Source: Udaeobacter sp963725505 (GTDB lineage: Bacteria > Verrucomicrobiota > Verrucomicrobiia > Chthoniobacterales > UBA10450). Taken from it: a stretch of 64,000 nucleotides of DNA. Under the pieces are notes generated by a model. The model was not told where the DNA came from. It made no database searches and saw only the letters and a list, made by a program, of their open reading frames with translations. The stretch spans positions 62,001 through 126,000 of the forward strand of contig CAVRYN010000007.1 of the NCBI GenBank assembly GCA_963725505.1, in the 5' to 3' direction. This document shows, piece after piece, positions 31,691-40,810 of this stretch; position 1 is the first letter of the stretch, and every line of letters begins with the position of its first letter. Made by a program: the position numbers and the translations under genes.

Positions 31691-32941
31691 TTACGTCATC
31701 GGCTGGGTCACAGCTGCGGCGGACATCAGTCGAGCCAGACCGAACTCGCTGTGTATCAGGCGCGCTGCGCGCTCAGCATCTTTTTCGTCGATGACGACCG
31801 CGATCTTGATCTCGGAAGTGGAAACCAGTTGAATGTTGATCTCGCCGCGGCCCAGGCACTCGAACATTCGTGCCGCGACGCCAGAGTGCGATCGCATCCC
31901 GATACCGACGACGCTCAGCTTCGCCACTCCACTTGACGTGTTCAGGCGTTTCGCGCCGATCTCGCCGACCACCGGCATCAGGATTTTACGGGCGTTCTCC
32001 AGTTCATCCTCGTGAATTGTGAATGAAACGTCGGTCGTTCCGCTGATTGACGCATTTTGCACGATCATGTCCACGACGATGTGCGCCGCGGCGACGTTGG
32101 AGAAGATTCGCCCCGCAATTCCCGGTTTGTCGGGCACGCCTGCGATGGTGAGTTTCGCCTGGTGACGATCGAGGCTGATCCCGCGAATCACCACATCCTC
32201 CATGCTGGCTTTTTCTTCCGTCGCGATTGTTCCCCTGCTCTGGTTGAAACTCGAGCGCACCTCGAATTCCACGCCGAACTTTTTAGCAAATTCCACGGCG
32301 CGCGACTGCATTACCTTTGCGCCGCCACTGGCCATTTCGAGTAGTTCGTCGTAAGCGATCTCGTCGAGTTTCTTCGCCTCTTTTACAAATCGAGGATCGC
32401 AAGTGAAAACTCCATCTACGTCCGTGAAAATCTGGCACGCATCCGCGTTCAATGCGCCCGCGAGCGCAATTGCCGTCAAGTCCGAGCCGCCGCGTCCCAG
32501 CGTGGTCGTTTCACCTTCTGGAGTCTGCCCCTGAAAACCCGCGACGATCACGATGTAATCGTCCGATAGCAGTTCGTGAATTTGCTTCGGACTGATGTTT
32601 GCGATTCGCGCCCTGGCGTGGTTGCGGTCGGTTAAAATCCCGGCCTGCGCACCGGTCAGTGAAATCGCTCGTCCGCCGAGTGCGTTCACTGCCATGGCAA
32701 TCAAAGCAGTGGCGGCATGCTCGCCAGTCGATAGCAGAATATCGAGCTCCCGCTCTGTGGGGTGCGGCGATATTTCGTGCGCGAGTTTGAGAAGGTTGTC
32801 AGTCACGCCTGCCATCGCAGAGATGACCGCCACGACCTGACAGCCCTCGCGCTGTGTTTCAACCAGCCGGCGCGCAACCTTGGAGATTCGCTCAGGAGTT
32901 TCGACGGAAGTGCCGCCGTATTTTTGAACTACCAGAGGCAT
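31691..32941 (-). CDS. lysC: aspartate kinase
   Basis: 416 residues. The kinase domain has VVQKYGGTSV at the N-terminus, TLGRGGSDLTA and DVDGVFTCDPR. The C-terminus has two ACT domains (LTIAGVPDKPGIAGRIF, LSVVGIGMRSHSGVAARMF) that bind the feedback inhibitor. It phosphorylates aspartate, the first step to lysine, threonine and methionine. Followed on the same strand side by thrC upstream (170-bp gap filled by a palindromic repeat), giving a small aspartate-pathway group. Confidence 0.95.
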   Translation of the reverse strand: MPLVVQKYGGTSVETPERISKVARRLVETQREGCQVVAVISAMAGVTDNLLKLAHEISPHPTERELDILLSTGEHAATALIAMAVNALGGRAISLTGAQAGILTDRNHARARIANISPKQIHELLSDDYIVIVAGFQGQTPEGETTTLGRGGSDLTAIALAGALNADACQIFTDVDGVFTCDPRFVKEAKKLDEIAYDELLEMASGGAKVMQSRAVEFAKKFGVEFEVRSSFNQSRGTIATEEKASMEDVVIRGISLDRHQAKLTIAGVPDKPGIAGRIFSNVAAAHIVVDMIVQNASISGTTDVSFTIHEDELENARKILMPVVGEIGAKRLNTSSGVAKLSVVGIGMRSHSGVAARMFECLGRGEINIQLVSTSEIKIAVVIDEKDAERAARLIHSEFGLARLMSAAAVTQPMT

Positions 32942-32975
32942 GTCAGATTAAGATTAATTCCGTATTTTGATAACC

Positions 32976-33096
32976 GTCATTCCGAGCAGAGTCGAGGCTG
33001 CAACGCAGCCGCCGAAGGCGGCGAGGCCAGGCTTTCCATCCCGTTGCCTAACTCACCGGTAACTTCACGGGATGTCTCGACTTCGCTCGACATGAC
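32976..33096. repeat. GTCATTCCGAGC...ATGAC palindromic repeat
   Basis: Begins GTCATTCCGAGCAGAGTCGA and ends TCGACTTCGCTCGACATGAC, an inverted-repeat unit that fills the lysC-thrC gap. Relatives at 37535, 40811/41185, 43753 and 48973. Confidence 0.8.
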
Positions 33097-33109
33097 AGGT
33101 GGTCGCACG

Positions 33110-34210
33110 CTACAGTCCAATTGCGCATCGCACGTCGTTCACAGTCGCCGCTACCGGTTTCAATTCTTCCATTCGCTGGAGGATCGCGTCTGGATCTTTC
33201 AAGCCGTGCCCTGTGACTGTGCAAACTATCCGACTCGCCTCCGGAATTTTTTGGAACGAGTACGCCGCTTCGTGTGAATCGCAGCATTTGAAAAATCCGG
33301 CGATCGACGCCGCACTGGCAGGTTCGACAAAAATTCCTTCGTGTTGCGCCAGCCAATTCTGCGCTGCGACAATTTCTTCGTCGTTCACCACGTCGATTGC
33401 TCCACGCGACTCGGCAATGGCCGCGTGCGCTTGTTTCCAGCTTGCCGGATTTCCGATCCGAATTGCGGAGGCAATCGTTTCCGGTTTTTCGATGATTCGG
33501 TTCTGAAAAATCGGCGCTGCTCCAGCAGCCTGAAACCCAATCATCGCCGGCAGTTTTGTAGATCTTTCACGTGCGCGATACTCCCGGTAACCCGCCCAAT
33601 ACGCAGTGATGTTTCCGGCGTTGCCGACCGGCAGCAAATGAAGATCAGGCGCATCGCCCATTTCATCGATAATTTCAAACGCGGCGGTCTTCTGTCCTGC
33701 AATCCGGTCTGGATTGATGGAATTTACAATGGCGAAATCGCCCGACTCGCCGAGCTCGCGCACGATTCGCAGGGCGGCATCAAAATTGCCATCGATCGCG
33801 ACGATTCTTGCTCCGTAAACGAAAGCTTGCAGCAATTTCCCCGTCGCGATTTTTCCCGCAGGCAGAATCACAACGCATGAAATCCCAGCCCGTGCCGCAT
33901 AAGCAGATGCCGAAGCGGAAGTATTCCCGGTTGAGGCGCAGATGATCGCCTTCGCGCCGCGCTCCAGCGCCTTGGACACGGCCACGGTCATGCCGCGATC
34001 CTTGAACGAGCCTGTCGGATTGACTCCTTCGTTTTTAACAAAGACCCTACAGCCGCGACCAACCCGCGTGCTTAATTGCTGACAATAAATCAGCGGTGTG
34101 TTCCCCTCACCCAGGGAAACGATCGGCGTCGAGGCAGAGATTGGGAGAAATTCGCGGTAATGTTCGATCACTCCCCTGCTCCGCTGCGATTTTGCTGTTG
34201 CCGAGTCCAT
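33110..34210 (-). CDS. thrC: threonine synthase
   Basis: 366 residues. PLP enzyme converting O-phosphohomoserine to threonine. Seen: GEGNTPLIYCQQL, the PLP lysine in NPTGSFKDRGMTVAVSKA, CASTGNTSASASAYAARAG, LLPVGNAGNITAYW and FVEPASAASIAGF. The length fits short-type threonine synthases. Together with lysC it forms an aspartate-family amino-acid pair; the palindromic repeat lies between them. Confidence 0.95.
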   Translation of the reverse strand: MDSATAKSQRSRGVIEHYREFLPISASTPIVSLGEGNTPLIYCQQLSTRVGRGCRVFVKNEGVNPTGSFKDRGMTVAVSKALERGAKAIICASTGNTSASASAYAARAGISCVVILPAGKIATGKLLQAFVYGARIVAIDGNFDAALRIVRELGESGDFAIVNSINPDRIAGQKTAAFEIIDEMGDAPDLHLLPVGNAGNITAYWAGYREYRARERSTKLPAMIGFQAAGAAPIFQNRIIEKPETIASAIRIGNPASWKQAHAAIAESRGAIDVVNDEEIVAAQNWLAQHEGIFVEPASAASIAGFFKCCDSHEAAYSFQKIPEASRIVCTVTGHGLKDPDAILQRMEELKPVAATVNDVRCAIGL

Positions 34211-34277
34211 CTAGATTTCTTATGCGAAGCAAGTCCGCCCGATTGTCGATCTAAAAGCGCGATGTAAAGTCAACCGT

Positions 34278-36917
34278 ATGCCTGCCCTTAGCAAAGAAGA
34301 TAAGCTGCGGCTCTTGACCACGATCCTTGAGAGTCGCCATTCGGATTTGCGCGAGCAAAATTTAATTCGTCAGGGCAAGGGACATTTTCACGTTTCCGGA
34401 ATGGGGCACGAGGCGTTAGCGGCGGTCTCCATTCAAATGGAACCGGGCGATTACATCGTGTCGTATTATCGCGACCGCGGGCTCGTGCTCGGGCGCGGCA
34501 TGACCACGCGCCAGCTGGGACTCGAATATTTCGCCAAGAGAAACACCGGGAGCGGCGGGCGCCAGATGCCGTCGCATTACAGCGATGCGGACCTGCACAT
34601 CTGGAGTGTGCCGACGCCGACCGGTTCGCAACTGCTTCCCGCATGCGGCATCGCCTGGGGCATTCAGCTCGATGGCAAAAAAGATCTGGTCGTGACCACA
34701 GTGGGTGACGCCGCGACCCGGCAGGGAGATTTTTTTGAAGCGATCTGTTTCGCCAAAGAGAAGAAACTTCCCCTGCTCTTTCTCGTCGAAGATAACGCGT
34801 ACGGCATCAGCATGCCCACACGCAAGACGAACCCGCTCGCGTTGAGTGTTCTCGATTCAGAGAACTGGCGCCGGATCGATGGACAAAATGTGCAACAGGT
34901 TTACGACGCGACAGCCGAAGCGTTCGACAAGATCCGCGCCGGAGGTGGCCCGTTCTTTTTCTGGATCAACATGGAGCGGCTCTCCAGTCACACCAGTTCT
35001 GACGATCAAAAACTTTATCGCAGCGAAGAGGAGCTACGGGAACTCGAGAAATTCGATCCGCTCAAGTGCTGGAAGGATCAACTGATCAAGGAAGGCATTA
35101 TTACCGCAGAGGAATTTGCCAAACTCGACAACGAAATTAAGGAGCGCATTCGTCGCGAATACGCCGAGGCCGAAAAAGCCGAGGACCCCTCGCCTAACGA
35201 GCTTCTCGCTAACGTCACGGCGCAAGGAACGGCGGTTTCCCAACCGCCGTGGGGCGCTTTGGAAAGCGCCCCTCCTTGCGACAAAGAAATCCTGCCGCCC
35301 GGGAAATATCGGATCGGCGATACGGTGAACAAAACCTTGCGCGCGGGTTTGGAGGAAGACGCGCGACGAATTCTCTTCGGCGAGGACATTGAAGATCCAA
35401 AAGGTGGCGTGTTCCGTCTCACGCAGAAGCTTTCGACCGAGTTTCCGAAGCAAGTCTTCAACTCACCCCTTGCTGAATCGACCATTCTCGGAGTCGCGTG
35501 CGGCTTGGCCGCGTACGGAAAGCGCCCCGTTTTCGAGATGCAATTCATCGATTTCATTTATCCCGGTTTCAATCAGCTCGTTACCAACATGTCGAATTTG
35601 CGCTGGCGATCATTCGGGAACTGGACGTGTCCCGCCGTGATTTATGCCCCTTATGGCGCGTACTTGCCGGGCGGAAGCTTGTGGCACAGCCAGGCAAACG
35701 AATCGGCGCTCGCGCATTATCCCGGCCTGAACGTTGTGATTCCCAGCACGCCTGCAGACGCCGCGGGATTACTCTGGACGGCAATGCACGGTGAAGATCC
35801 CGTGATTTTCTTAATTCCCAAACATCTCCTTTGGGCCGAACACGAATATGCTGAGCCAATCCGGGCCGTTCCACTTGGGCGTGCGCGTCAATGCACAAAC
35901 GGCTCCGACGTGACGGTGATCGCCTGGGGAAATACGATCGAAAAATCTCTCGAAGCAATTGCGAAAATCGACAATGAAATCAGCGTCGAGCTGATCGACC
36001 TGCGATCGATCGTTCCGTGGGACAAGGCTGCGATCGAAGATTCAGTGCACAAAACTCGCCGACTAGTTGTTGTCCAGGAAGACACCGAGAACTGCAGTGT
36101 CGGGCAAATGATTATTTCCCACATCACGAGCACACCCGAACTCTGGAATGAACTGATCAGTCCGCCGATTCTGGTCAGCAAAGCCAACGTGATGATTGGA
36201 TACAATCCGATCTACGAGTACGCCGCGCTGCCTGATGTGGAGCGCATTATCGCTGCGATCAGACGTTCGGTTGCAACCAAACATGAGCGCGTAGCTGTAA
36301 CCGGAATCGCTGATTCCGGCCGTGCCGAAGCAGAATCTGTGTTTGCTCAGCCGGGGTCATCCGCCTTCGCCGAGGCTACGGCGGACAAGCCGCCCCCGGC
36401 TACAGTCGATCACAGCAAACGGCGCCTCCAAAGCATTACCGTGCCGGTCATGGGCGAAGGCATTCGCAACGCAAAAATTGTTTCACTTTTGAAGAAACCG
36501 GGCGATCCCGTCGCGCTGGATGATGAACTGTGCGAAGTCGAAACCGACAAAGCCGTTTATCCGATCCAATCGTCGTTTGCCGGAGTGATGGGCGAATGGA
36601 AAACGAAAGTGGACGACACGGTTGAGATTGGCCAGGAGCTTGGCACGCTTTTCACCGACGAAGAACCGTCAGCTGTAGTCCCGACTCGTCGGGATGATCG
36701 CGGCCACGCAGCACCTGAAGCCGTGTTGAGAAAGCCGGGATCACCGATCAAGTCGGGACTACAGCAGTCGAGCCGGCGCTTTCGCCCACGATCACGCGCA
36801 AGCTCAGCCGCGTTATTCCAGCGAATCTGCAAATCGATGTGCGCTGGGACGCAATTCAGGAAGCCCGCGAGGCAGCGAAAAAGAAAGAACCAAAGAATCC
36901 ACCCTCTCCTTCCGTGA
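34278..36917 (+). CDS. 2-oxoacid dehydrogenase E1alpha-E1beta fusion with lipoyl domain
   Basis: 879 codons as read. Residues about 1-300 are E1alpha (thiamine diphosphate site: TTVGDAATRQGDFFEA, VEDNAYGISMP). Residues about 345-680 are E1beta (GEDIEDPKGGVF, SPLAESTILGVACGLA, IYAPYGAYLPGG, VIPSTPADA). A lipoyl domain follows at about 715-795 (VPVMGEGIRNAKIVSLLKKP, lysine in EVETDKAVY). The normal frame is lost in a palindromic repeat at 36673-36766, and the last 40 or so residues are out of frame. It belongs to the branched-chain 2-oxoacid or pyruvate dehydrogenase class; substrate not decided. Repeat-derived linkers at 35221-35280 and 36350-36405. Confidence 0.88.
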   Translation: MPALSKEDKLRLLTTILESRHSDLREQNLIRQGKGHFHVSGMGHEALAAVSIQMEPGDYIVSYYRDRGLVLGRGMTTRQLGLEYFAKRNTGSGGRQMPSHYSDADLHIWSVPTPTGSQLLPACGIAWGIQLDGKKDLVVTTVGDAATRQGDFFEAICFAKEKKLPLLFLVEDNAYGISMPTRKTNPLALSVLDSENWRRIDGQNVQQVYDATAEAFDKIRAGGGPFFFWINMERLSSHTSSDDQKLYRSEEELRELEKFDPLKCWKDQLIKEGIITAEEFAKLDNEIKERIRREYAEAEKAEDPSPNELLANVTAQGTAVSQPPWGALESAPPCDKEILPPGKYRIGDTVNKTLRAGLEEDARRILFGEDIEDPKGGVFRLTQKLSTEFPKQVFNSPLAESTILGVACGLAAYGKRPVFEMQFIDFIYPGFNQLVTNMSNLRWRSFGNWTCPAVIYAPYGAYLPGGSLWHSQANESALAHYPGLNVVIPSTPADAAGLLWTAMHGEDPVIFLIPKHLLWAEHEYAEPIRAVPLGRARQCTNGSDVTVIAWGNTIEKSLEAIAKIDNEISVELIDLRSIVPWDKAAIEDSVHKTRRLVVVQEDTENCSVGQMIISHITSTPELWNELISPPILVSKANVMIGYNPIYEYAALPDVERIIAAIRRSVATKHERVAVTGIADSGRAEAESVFAQPGSSAFAEATADKPPPATVDHSKRRLQSITVPVMGEGIRNAKIVSLLKKPGDPVALDDELCEVETDKAVYPIQSSFAGVMGEWKTKVDDTVEIGQELGTLFTDEEPSAVVPTRRDDRGHAAPEAVLRKPGSPIKSGLQQSSRRFRPRSRASSAALFQRICKSMCAGTQFRKPARQRKRKNQRIHPLLP
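35221..35280. repeat. palindromic repeat between E1alpha and E1beta
   Basis: CGCAAGGAACGGCGGTTTCC pairs with the later CCTCCTTGCG and AACCGCCGT. Translated in frame as GTAVSQPPWGALESAPPCDK at the subunit boundary. Confidence 0.7.
36350..36405. repeat. palindromic repeat between E1beta and lipoyl domain
   Basis: GCCGGGGTCATCC...CCCCCGGCTACAG with the internal CGCCTTCGCCGAGGCTACGG. Translated as GSSAFAEATADKPPPAT. A shortened relative lies in batD (47448-47477). Confidence 0.7.
36673..36766. repeat. palindromic repeat at the E1/E2 frameshift
   Basis: GCTGTAGTCCCGACTCGTCG at the left pairs with AAGTCGGGACTACAGC at the right. The coding frame differs on the two sides, so the indel lies in or next to this repeat. 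Confidence 0.75.
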
Positions 36918-37447
36918 TGATCGCGTGGTCAGTCGTGCGCGCGATGGAAAAACATGCCCCATTTCGCCGGTTAATTCTCGAAGACGATCAGATTGTACAA
37001 AATGACGATTTCGACTTGGGCATTGCAGTCGCGCTCGAAGGTGATCGCCTGGCGACGGCTGTAATCACAAATGCAAATAAAAAAAACTGGCCGCAGTTCG
37101 TAAAGATTTACAACGAAACCGTGGTTGCTACGCGCGGCGGCCGTGTTGACGCCATGAACGCGCCGGTGGTGATCACGAGTCTCGGAGCGTTGGGAGTCAA
37201 AGCGGGCGCGCCGATTGTTGTGCCGCCGTCAGTCGGCACGTTATTCGTTGGCACTGCGCACCGCGAACTGATTCCCAACAAAAACAAAAACGAAAGCGCA
37301 GAGGTAATTACGCTCTCACTCACGTTCGATCACCGCGTCGTAAACGGCGCTGGCGCGGCGGCTTTCGCCAACGAAATCAAAAAGCAAATCGAAGGATTCA
37401 AGATCCCGCCTGAGAGGATGCCCACCGCAGCCGCGCCCAAGCGCTGA
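36767..37447 (+). CDS. dihydrolipoamide acyltransferase (E2) catalytic domain, frame-separated from the lipoyl part
   Basis: Coding resumes at 36767 (VEPALSPTITRKLSRVIPAN), one frame away from the upstream ORF. A GTG at 36839 could start it on its own. The E2 acyltransferase core is complete at its end: SLTFDHRVVNGAGAAAF (catalytic DHRxxxG), VVITSLGALGVKAGAP and PSVGTLFVGTAHREL. It transfers the acyl group from lipoamide to CoA. With the upstream frame it would be a single E1alpha-E1beta-E2 polypeptide of about 1050 residues. Confidence 0.82.
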   Translation, partial: VEPALSPTITRKLSRVIPANLQIDVRWDAIQEAREAAKKKEPKNPPSPSVMIAWSVVRAMEKHAPFRRLILEDDQIVQNDDFDLGIAVALEGDRLATAVITNANKKNWPQFVKIYNETVVATRGGRVDAMNAPVVITSLGALGVKAGAPIVVPPSVGTLFVGTAHRELIPNKNKNESAEVITLSLTFDHRVVNGAGAAAFANEIKKQIEGFKIPPERMPTAAAPKR

Positions 37448-37534
37448 GCATTCTTCTGGCATTGAACAGGAAGACGACCGAAGAACTCGCCGAAGGCCGG
37501 CACAAAGCAGCCGCGGCGGCCTAAGCAAAGCATT

Positions 37535-37643
37535 GTCATTCCGAGCGCAGCGAGGAACCTCCCACAGGGTGATGGGTTACGCCTGAGCCGGAGTGTGTGC
37601 GAAAGCTCCCTAGGGGTGATCCTTCGCTCCCGCTCAGGATGAC
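37535..37643. repeat. GTCATTCCGAGC...ATGAC palindromic repeat
   Basis: GTCATTCCGAGCGCAGCGAG at the left, CGCTCCCGCTCAGGATGAC at the right. Fills the E2-pgsA gap. Confidence 0.75.
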
Positions 37644-37710
37644 CGCGTGGCGGCCGTATGGTCAAATTACCTTGCAAGTTTGAACGGCGGTTTGAATCTT
37701 GCTGAGCGTC

Positions 37711-38316
37711 ATGACCACGGCCAACAAGATCACCATTGTCCGGATTTTGATGATCCCCGCCTTTGTGCTGATGGCGATCTATTATGGCGAGAGCATCAAA
37801 CGCGGCGAACCGCTCGAATGGCAGCGTTTTGCGGCGATCAGTATTTTTATTCTCGCTGCCGTGAGCGACGGGTTGGATGGGTATGTTGCGCGCCGATACC
37901 ACCAACGCAGCACGCTCGGCGCTTATCTTGATCCGATCGCGGACAAAGGTTTGCTCTTGAGTGGTATCATCACACTGAGCATCAGCAACTGGAGCGAAGC
38001 CGACCCCGATTACGGAAGATTCCCGGCATGGTTTCCGGTTCTTGTCATCTCGCGTGATGCCGTGATCCTCGTAGGCGCAATTATCCTGTATCTGCTCAAT
38101 GGCAGAGTGCACGTGAAACCAAGTTGGACCGGCAAGGTGGCCACCGTTTGCCAGATGTGCGCGATCGGCTGGGTCATGCTGCAACTGCGACTGTTTCCCC
38201 TGCTCTATGTTGTGATCGCGGCCGGCTTTTTCACTTTAGTCTCCGGAATCATTTACGTCACAGACGGGGTCCGGCAATTGCAGGCTGCGGGCCATGCCCA
38301 CCCGGCGAAACCCTAG
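37711..38316 (+). CDS. pgsA: CDP-diacylglycerol-glycerol-3-phosphate 3-phosphatidyltransferase
   Basis: 201 residues from ATG 37711 (MTTANKITIVRILMIP). It carries the CDP-alcohol phosphotransferase motif DGxxAR...G...D...D in SDGLDGYVARRYHQRSTLG followed by AYLDPIADK, and five or six membrane segments. It makes phosphatidylglycerol phosphate in the inner membrane. Ends 14 bp before der. Confidence 0.9.
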   Translation: MTTANKITIVRILMIPAFVLMAIYYGESIKRGEPLEWQRFAAISIFILAAVSDGLDGYVARRYHQRSTLGAYLDPIADKGLLLSGIITLSISNWSEADPDYGRFPAWFPVLVISRDAVILVGAIILYLLNGRVHVKPSWTGKVATVCQMCAIGWVMLQLRLFPLLYVVIAAGFFTLVSGIIYVTDGVRQLQAAGHAHPAKP

Positions 38317-38330
38317 ATACGGCCTGCCGG

Positions 38331-39773
38331 GTGAACGACACGAACACACCGCCGAATGTCGCAATAATCGGCCGGCCAAACGTAGGTAAGTCCGCGCTGT
38401 TCAATCGCCTGGTCGGCCGGAAGATTGCCATTGTTCATGATCAACCCGGAATCACACGTGACCGGATTTCTGGGATTTGCACTCGGGGCCCGGGCCCGTT
38501 CACAGTGTGGGACACCGGCGGGCTGGCGGTCCCGCAGTCGCGGGATGAACTGAGCACGGAAGTGCGCCGCGCCGCACAGGAAGCGCTGCGCGACAGCGAT
38601 CTTCTACTTTTCGTTGTCGATGCAAAGGAAGGTTTATCGCCGATCGATGAAGACCTGGCGCGCATGCTGCGTAAATCGCAAAAACCAGTCGTGCTCGTGA
38701 TTAACAAAATCGACAATGAAAAACATGAGCCGCTGGCGGCAGAATTCGATTCATTAGGCTTCGAACCGAGTTTGTCGATCAGCGCCGAACATGGCCGCGG
38801 AATTTCGGAACTGTTAAGCGAAATCGAACGACGTCTCCCCTCATCTGCAAACACCGAACATAGAACATCGAACATTGAAGGTCAGATCGCGATTGCGATC
38901 GTCGGTCGCCCAAACGTGGGCAAATCCTCGCTCATTAACTCCATCGTGCGCCGCGAGCGCGCGATTGTGAGCGAATTGCCCGGAACCACGCGCGACGCGG
39001 TTGATATTCTTTACGAGCGCGATGGCCGGAAATTCGTTTTCATCGACACCGCCGGCATTCGCCGGCGTGGAAAACGTTCGAGTTCAGTCGAGGTTTTCAG
39101 CGTTATGCGCGCAGAGCGAAGTATTCGCCGCGCTGACCTCTGCGTCCTCATTGTCGATCTCACGATGGGCGTCACAGCGCAGGACAAACGGATCGCAGGA
39201 TTCATTCAAAAGTCGCGGAAACCGGCGATCGTTGTCTTGAACAAGTGGGACTTAGTTAGGCCGAGGCACAGAGAAAAACAGGCGGCCAACCAACTTGTCG
39301 AGGAAACGCGTGCGAGAATTTTCTTCCTTGAACATGCACCGATGCTGATCACCTCTGCGCTGACTGGAGAAAATGTTGAGAAGTTGTTTGTATCGATCGA
39401 GAAAGTCCAACGCGCGGCACGGCAGCACATCGGCACCGGGATCCTGAACCGATTGCTGCGACAAGCGTTTGAAGCAAATCCGCCGCCAATGGTAAAAGGC
39501 CGTCGGCTCAAATTGTTTTACGCGACGCAAGCGGGCGGAAAAGAAGAACGACAATTACAACCTCTGGAATTCGTTCTCTTCGTGAATGACCCGCAGCTGA
39601 TAAACGAAACGTATCGTCGTTATCTTGAATCCCGGATTCGTGCAGCCGAGCCATATCCCGGCCTGCCGATTGTGTTAAGCCTCCGGCGGCGCACTAGCGT
39701 GCTACAAGAGGCCCGCGGAGCTCGCGTTGCCAAGCGAGACAAACACCGCACCGGCAGGAAACGGCACGTTTAA
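38331..39773 (+). CDS. der: ribosome-associated GTPase Der (EngA)
   Basis: 480 residues from GTG 38331, the first plausible start after pgsA (the frame is open further upstream, over pgsA). Two tandem GTPase domains: G1 GRPNVGKSALFNRLVG and GRPNVGKSSLINSIV; G4 NKID and NKWD; then a KH-like C-terminus (VKGRRLKLFYATQ). It acts in 50S ribosome assembly. The inter-domain linker holds a repeat-derived tract (38850-38882, NTEHRTSNIEG). The C-terminus ends basic (KHRTGRKRHV). Confidence 0.95.
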   Translation: MNDTNTPPNVAIIGRPNVGKSALFNRLVGRKIAIVHDQPGITRDRISGICTRGPGPFTVWDTGGLAVPQSRDELSTEVRRAAQEALRDSDLLLFVVDAKEGLSPIDEDLARMLRKSQKPVVLVINKIDNEKHEPLAAEFDSLGFEPSLSISAEHGRGISELLSEIERRLPSSANTEHRTSNIEGQIAIAIVGRPNVGKSSLINSIVRRERAIVSELPGTTRDAVDILYERDGRKFVFIDTAGIRRRGKRSSSVEVFSVMRAERSIRRADLCVLIVDLTMGVTAQDKRIAGFIQKSRKPAIVVLNKWDLVRPRHREKQAANQLVEETRARIFFLEHAPMLITSALTGENVEKLFVSIEKVQRAARQHIGTGILNRLLRQAFEANPPPMVKGRRLKLFYATQAGGKEERQLQPLEFVLFVNDPQLINETYRRYLESRIRAAEPYPGLPIVLSLRRRTSVLQEARGARVAKRDKHRTGRKRHV

Positions 39774-39813
39774 ATCGAACGTTCTCCTAGCTGTACATGT
39801 CTGACGAGACCGT

Positions 39814-40800
39814 ATGAAATCGACGCAGGAAATTACGCAGGAAGTGCGGGAACTCGGGCAATGGATGCCAGCGCTCCGCCAGCAAGTCGCTCACGTTGTG
39901 GTGGGTCAGAAGTATTTGGTGGACCGCCTTTTGCTCGGACTGCTCGCCAATGGTCATCTCTTGCTCGAGGGCGTTCCGGGGCTGGCCAAAACGCTCACTG
40001 TGAAAACGATGGCCGCCTGCATTCAAACCGGATTTCAAAGATTGCAATTCACACCCGATCTTTTGCCGGCGGATTTGATCGGCACGCTTATTTACAACCC
40101 GCGCACCGGCGAGTTCACCACAAAGCTTGGACCAATTTTCTCAAATTTGATCCTGGCCGATGAGATCAATCGCGCCCCGGCCAAAGTACAGAGCGCATTG
40201 CTCGAAGCGATGCAGGAGCGACAGGTCACGATCGGCGAACAAACGTACCCCCTCTCCGATCCTTTTCTTGTTCTGGCGACCCAAAACCCGATTGAACAGG
40301 AAGGCACCTATCAGTTGCCCGAGGCGCAGCTGGATCGCTTCATGTTCAAATTGAATATCGGTTATCCACAGAAATCCGAGGAGCGAACGATTCTTGATTT
40401 GATGGCGACTTCGGCGCCGGATTTGCGAGTCGACGCGGTGATCGAACCGAAGCAGATCATCGCCGCGCGCGACGTAGTCAACAACATCTACATTGACGAC
40501 CGCGTGAAAGATTACATTGTCGATGTGGTCTGGGCGACGCGCGAGCCTGCCTCATACAATTTGCGACTTGAAGGGCTGATCCGTTACGGCGCTTCGCCAC
40601 GCGCGACAATTTATTTGGCACTCGGCGCCAGGGCCCACGCATTCCTGAACGGCCGCGGTTACGTTACGCCCCAGGACGTAAAAAGCATCGGCCCCGACGT
40701 GTTACGGCATCGGATCATCGTTAGCTACGAAGCCGAGGCGGAAGCGGTTACCAGCGAGACCATCATCGAGCGGATTTTTGCCGGCCTGCCTGTGCCGTGA
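39814..40800 (+). CDS. moxR: MoxR family AAA+ ATPase
   Basis: 328 residues. Walker A is the MoxR variant LLEGVPGLAKT, Walker B ILADEINRAP, sensor-1 VLATQNPIEQEGTYQLPEAQ, and arginine-rich YGASPRATIYL. MoxR ATPases act as chaperones for von Willebrand factor A proteins. It leads the operon with DUF58, DUF4381-like, BatA, BatB/C, BatD and BatE (to 48754), separated from the DUF58 gene by the GIY-YIG insertion. Confidence 0.92.
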   Translation: MKSTQEITQEVRELGQWMPALRQQVAHVVVGQKYLVDRLLLGLLANGHLLLEGVPGLAKTLTVKTMAACIQTGFQRLQFTPDLLPADLIGTLIYNPRTGEFTTKLGPIFSNLILADEINRAPAKVQSALLEAMQERQVTIGEQTYPLSDPFLVLATQNPIEQEGTYQLPEAQLDRFMFKLNIGYPQKSEERTILDLMATSAPDLRVDAVIEPKQIIAARDVVNNIYIDDRVKDYIVDVVWATREPASYNLRLEGLIRYGASPRATIYLALGARAHAFLNGRGYVTPQDVKSIGPDVLRHRIIVSYEAEAEAVTSETIIERIFAGLPVP

Positions 40801-40810
40801 TCGTTTTCTC

